This document shows positions 46,963 to 47,387 of a stretch of 47,387 nucleotides of DNA, one piece after another. The position numbers and the translations under genes were made by a program. The stretch spans positions 1 to 47,387 of IMG/VR virus record IMGVR_UViG_3300014497_000012; one strand, 5' to 3'. The notes under the pieces were generated by a model that was not told the DNA's origin, ran no database searches, and worked only from the letters and a program-made list of their open reading frames with translations. Each line of letters opens with the position of its first letter. Within the stretch, counting starts at the first letter, position 1. The DNA comes from a virus.

Positions 46963-47387
46963 TTATTTACGTTTCCTTTGCCTGGCCAGTGTTCTTTTAT
47001 CCGGCCTGTTTCGCCACTTCTTCTGTTTAGGTGGTTCATTGAACAGGAAGTTCTTTGGTGGATCTTCACTGGTGCCACTGTCAACCATATCAGGCCATTC
47101 ATTCAGATGGAAGTCCTTCAGACGAACATCCAAACCATTGAATTTGTCAACCATGTAATCATCCAGGCTTCTTTCCCGTGGAAAAGTCATTTCCCCTGGG
47201 TAATTAAACATAGGAAGATCAATGTGGCTGGCTATCCCTATGCGGTTTTGCATTGCATCAGCCAGGATCCGCTGGATGATAGCTGTTTTTCCTGCCTGGA
47301 TACCACCGGCAACCAGCACAAAACCACGCATACCTTCAGCAGCACCAGACATGCTTTCACCCAGTTCATGAAAGCTTTCACCCATCA
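46963..47387 (-). CDS. P-loop NTPase-like protein, 3' part (5' end at 187)
   Basis: This is the main body of the 162-aa protein whose start lies at position 187 in the other end of the contig. It includes the Walker A GGIQAGKT and a basic C-terminus. An internal ATG at 47385 would give 140 residues if the genome were linear. The in-frame continuation across the repeat shows the longer form is intact. Confidence 0.8.
   Translation of the reverse strand, partial: MGESFHELGESMSGAAEGMRGFVLVAGGIQAGKTAIIQRILADAMQNRIGIASHIDLPMFNYPGEMTFPRERSLDDYMVDKFNGLDVRLKDFHLNEWPDMVDSGTSEDPPKNFLFNEPPKQKKWRNRPDKRTLARQRKRK
47265..47387. repeat. Direct terminal repeat, right copy (123 bp)
   Basis: Identical to positions 1-123; see the left copy. 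Removing one copy joins the P-loop gene without a frameshift. Confidence 0.95.

Noticed and set aside
1-47387. Integrase, repressor or attachment site for a temperate life cycle
   Set aside because: No tyrosine or serine recombinase, CI/Cro-like pair or divergent promoter region was found.
1-47387. DNA methyltransferase explaining the GGATCC excess
   Set aside because: No SAM-binding or DPPY/PCQ motif was seen in any gene.

Overview
The window is one complete, circularly permuted genome of a tailed phage, about 47.26 kb once the duplicated ends are merged. The first 123 bases recur exactly as the last 123 bases, and a P-loop gene reads in frame across the junction. Every gene I can support lies on the minus strand, so transcription runs from high to low coordinates and wraps from position 1 to about 47.26 kb. 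I see no integrase, repressor pair, tRNA gene or CRISPR array, so a lytic life cycle is the simplest reading. The host is very probably a member of the Bacteroidota. Several intergenic gaps carry the promoter form of that phylum (TTTG, 17-21 bases, TAnnTTTG), twice with the exact 19-base spacing, and starts lack Shine-Dalgarno sequences.

Layout in the direction of transcription. (1) 46.3-37.2 kb: portal, MuF-like head protein, two small head proteins, scaffold, major capsid, connector and tail-completion proteins, and a tail assembly chaperone pair joined by a predicted -1 frameshift. (2) 37.2-26.7 kb: tape measure, a 1014-residue tail protein with two tandem-95/cadherin-like domains, a distal tail protein, an SGNH-esterase fibre, a possible receptor-binding protein, and a separately transcribed structural protein that may be the tail tube. 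(3) 26.6-24.2 kb: lysis block with membrane proteins, a zinc amidase with an SH3 domain, a holin-like protein and a lipoprotein with the topology of a one-piece spanin. (4) 24.1-18.5 kb: recombination and replication, with a RecE-like nuclease, a primosomal protein and a DnaB helicase. (5) 18.4-14.9 kb: a GHKL-type ATPase whose motifs appear in unusual order, small proteins and a PD-(D/E)XK endonuclease. (6) 14.9-13.0 kb: small and large terminase. (7) 12.9-0 kb and 47.4-46.4 kb: about forty small accessory genes. The recognisable ones are a DEDDh exonuclease, an HNH-like zinc protein, a MazG-like pyrophosphohydrolase, an exported protein, a DnaA-domain-IV-only protein, an HD alarmone-hydrolase-like protein overlapping an ASCH-domain protein, a DUF551-like protein, a NUMOD1-like protein and cysteine-rich proteins.

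Two regulatory features stand out. A 16-base leader (consensus GAACTTTAAATCTTAC) lies 1-10 bases before eleven start codons, with or without a promoter. A cluster of eleven TGAACA/TGTTCA hexamers sits in the gap around 4 kb just upstream of a consensus promoter. Five small genes of 35-55 codons and a 10-codon leader peptide were found by reading the gaps. No stretch longer than 300 bases lacks a gene.
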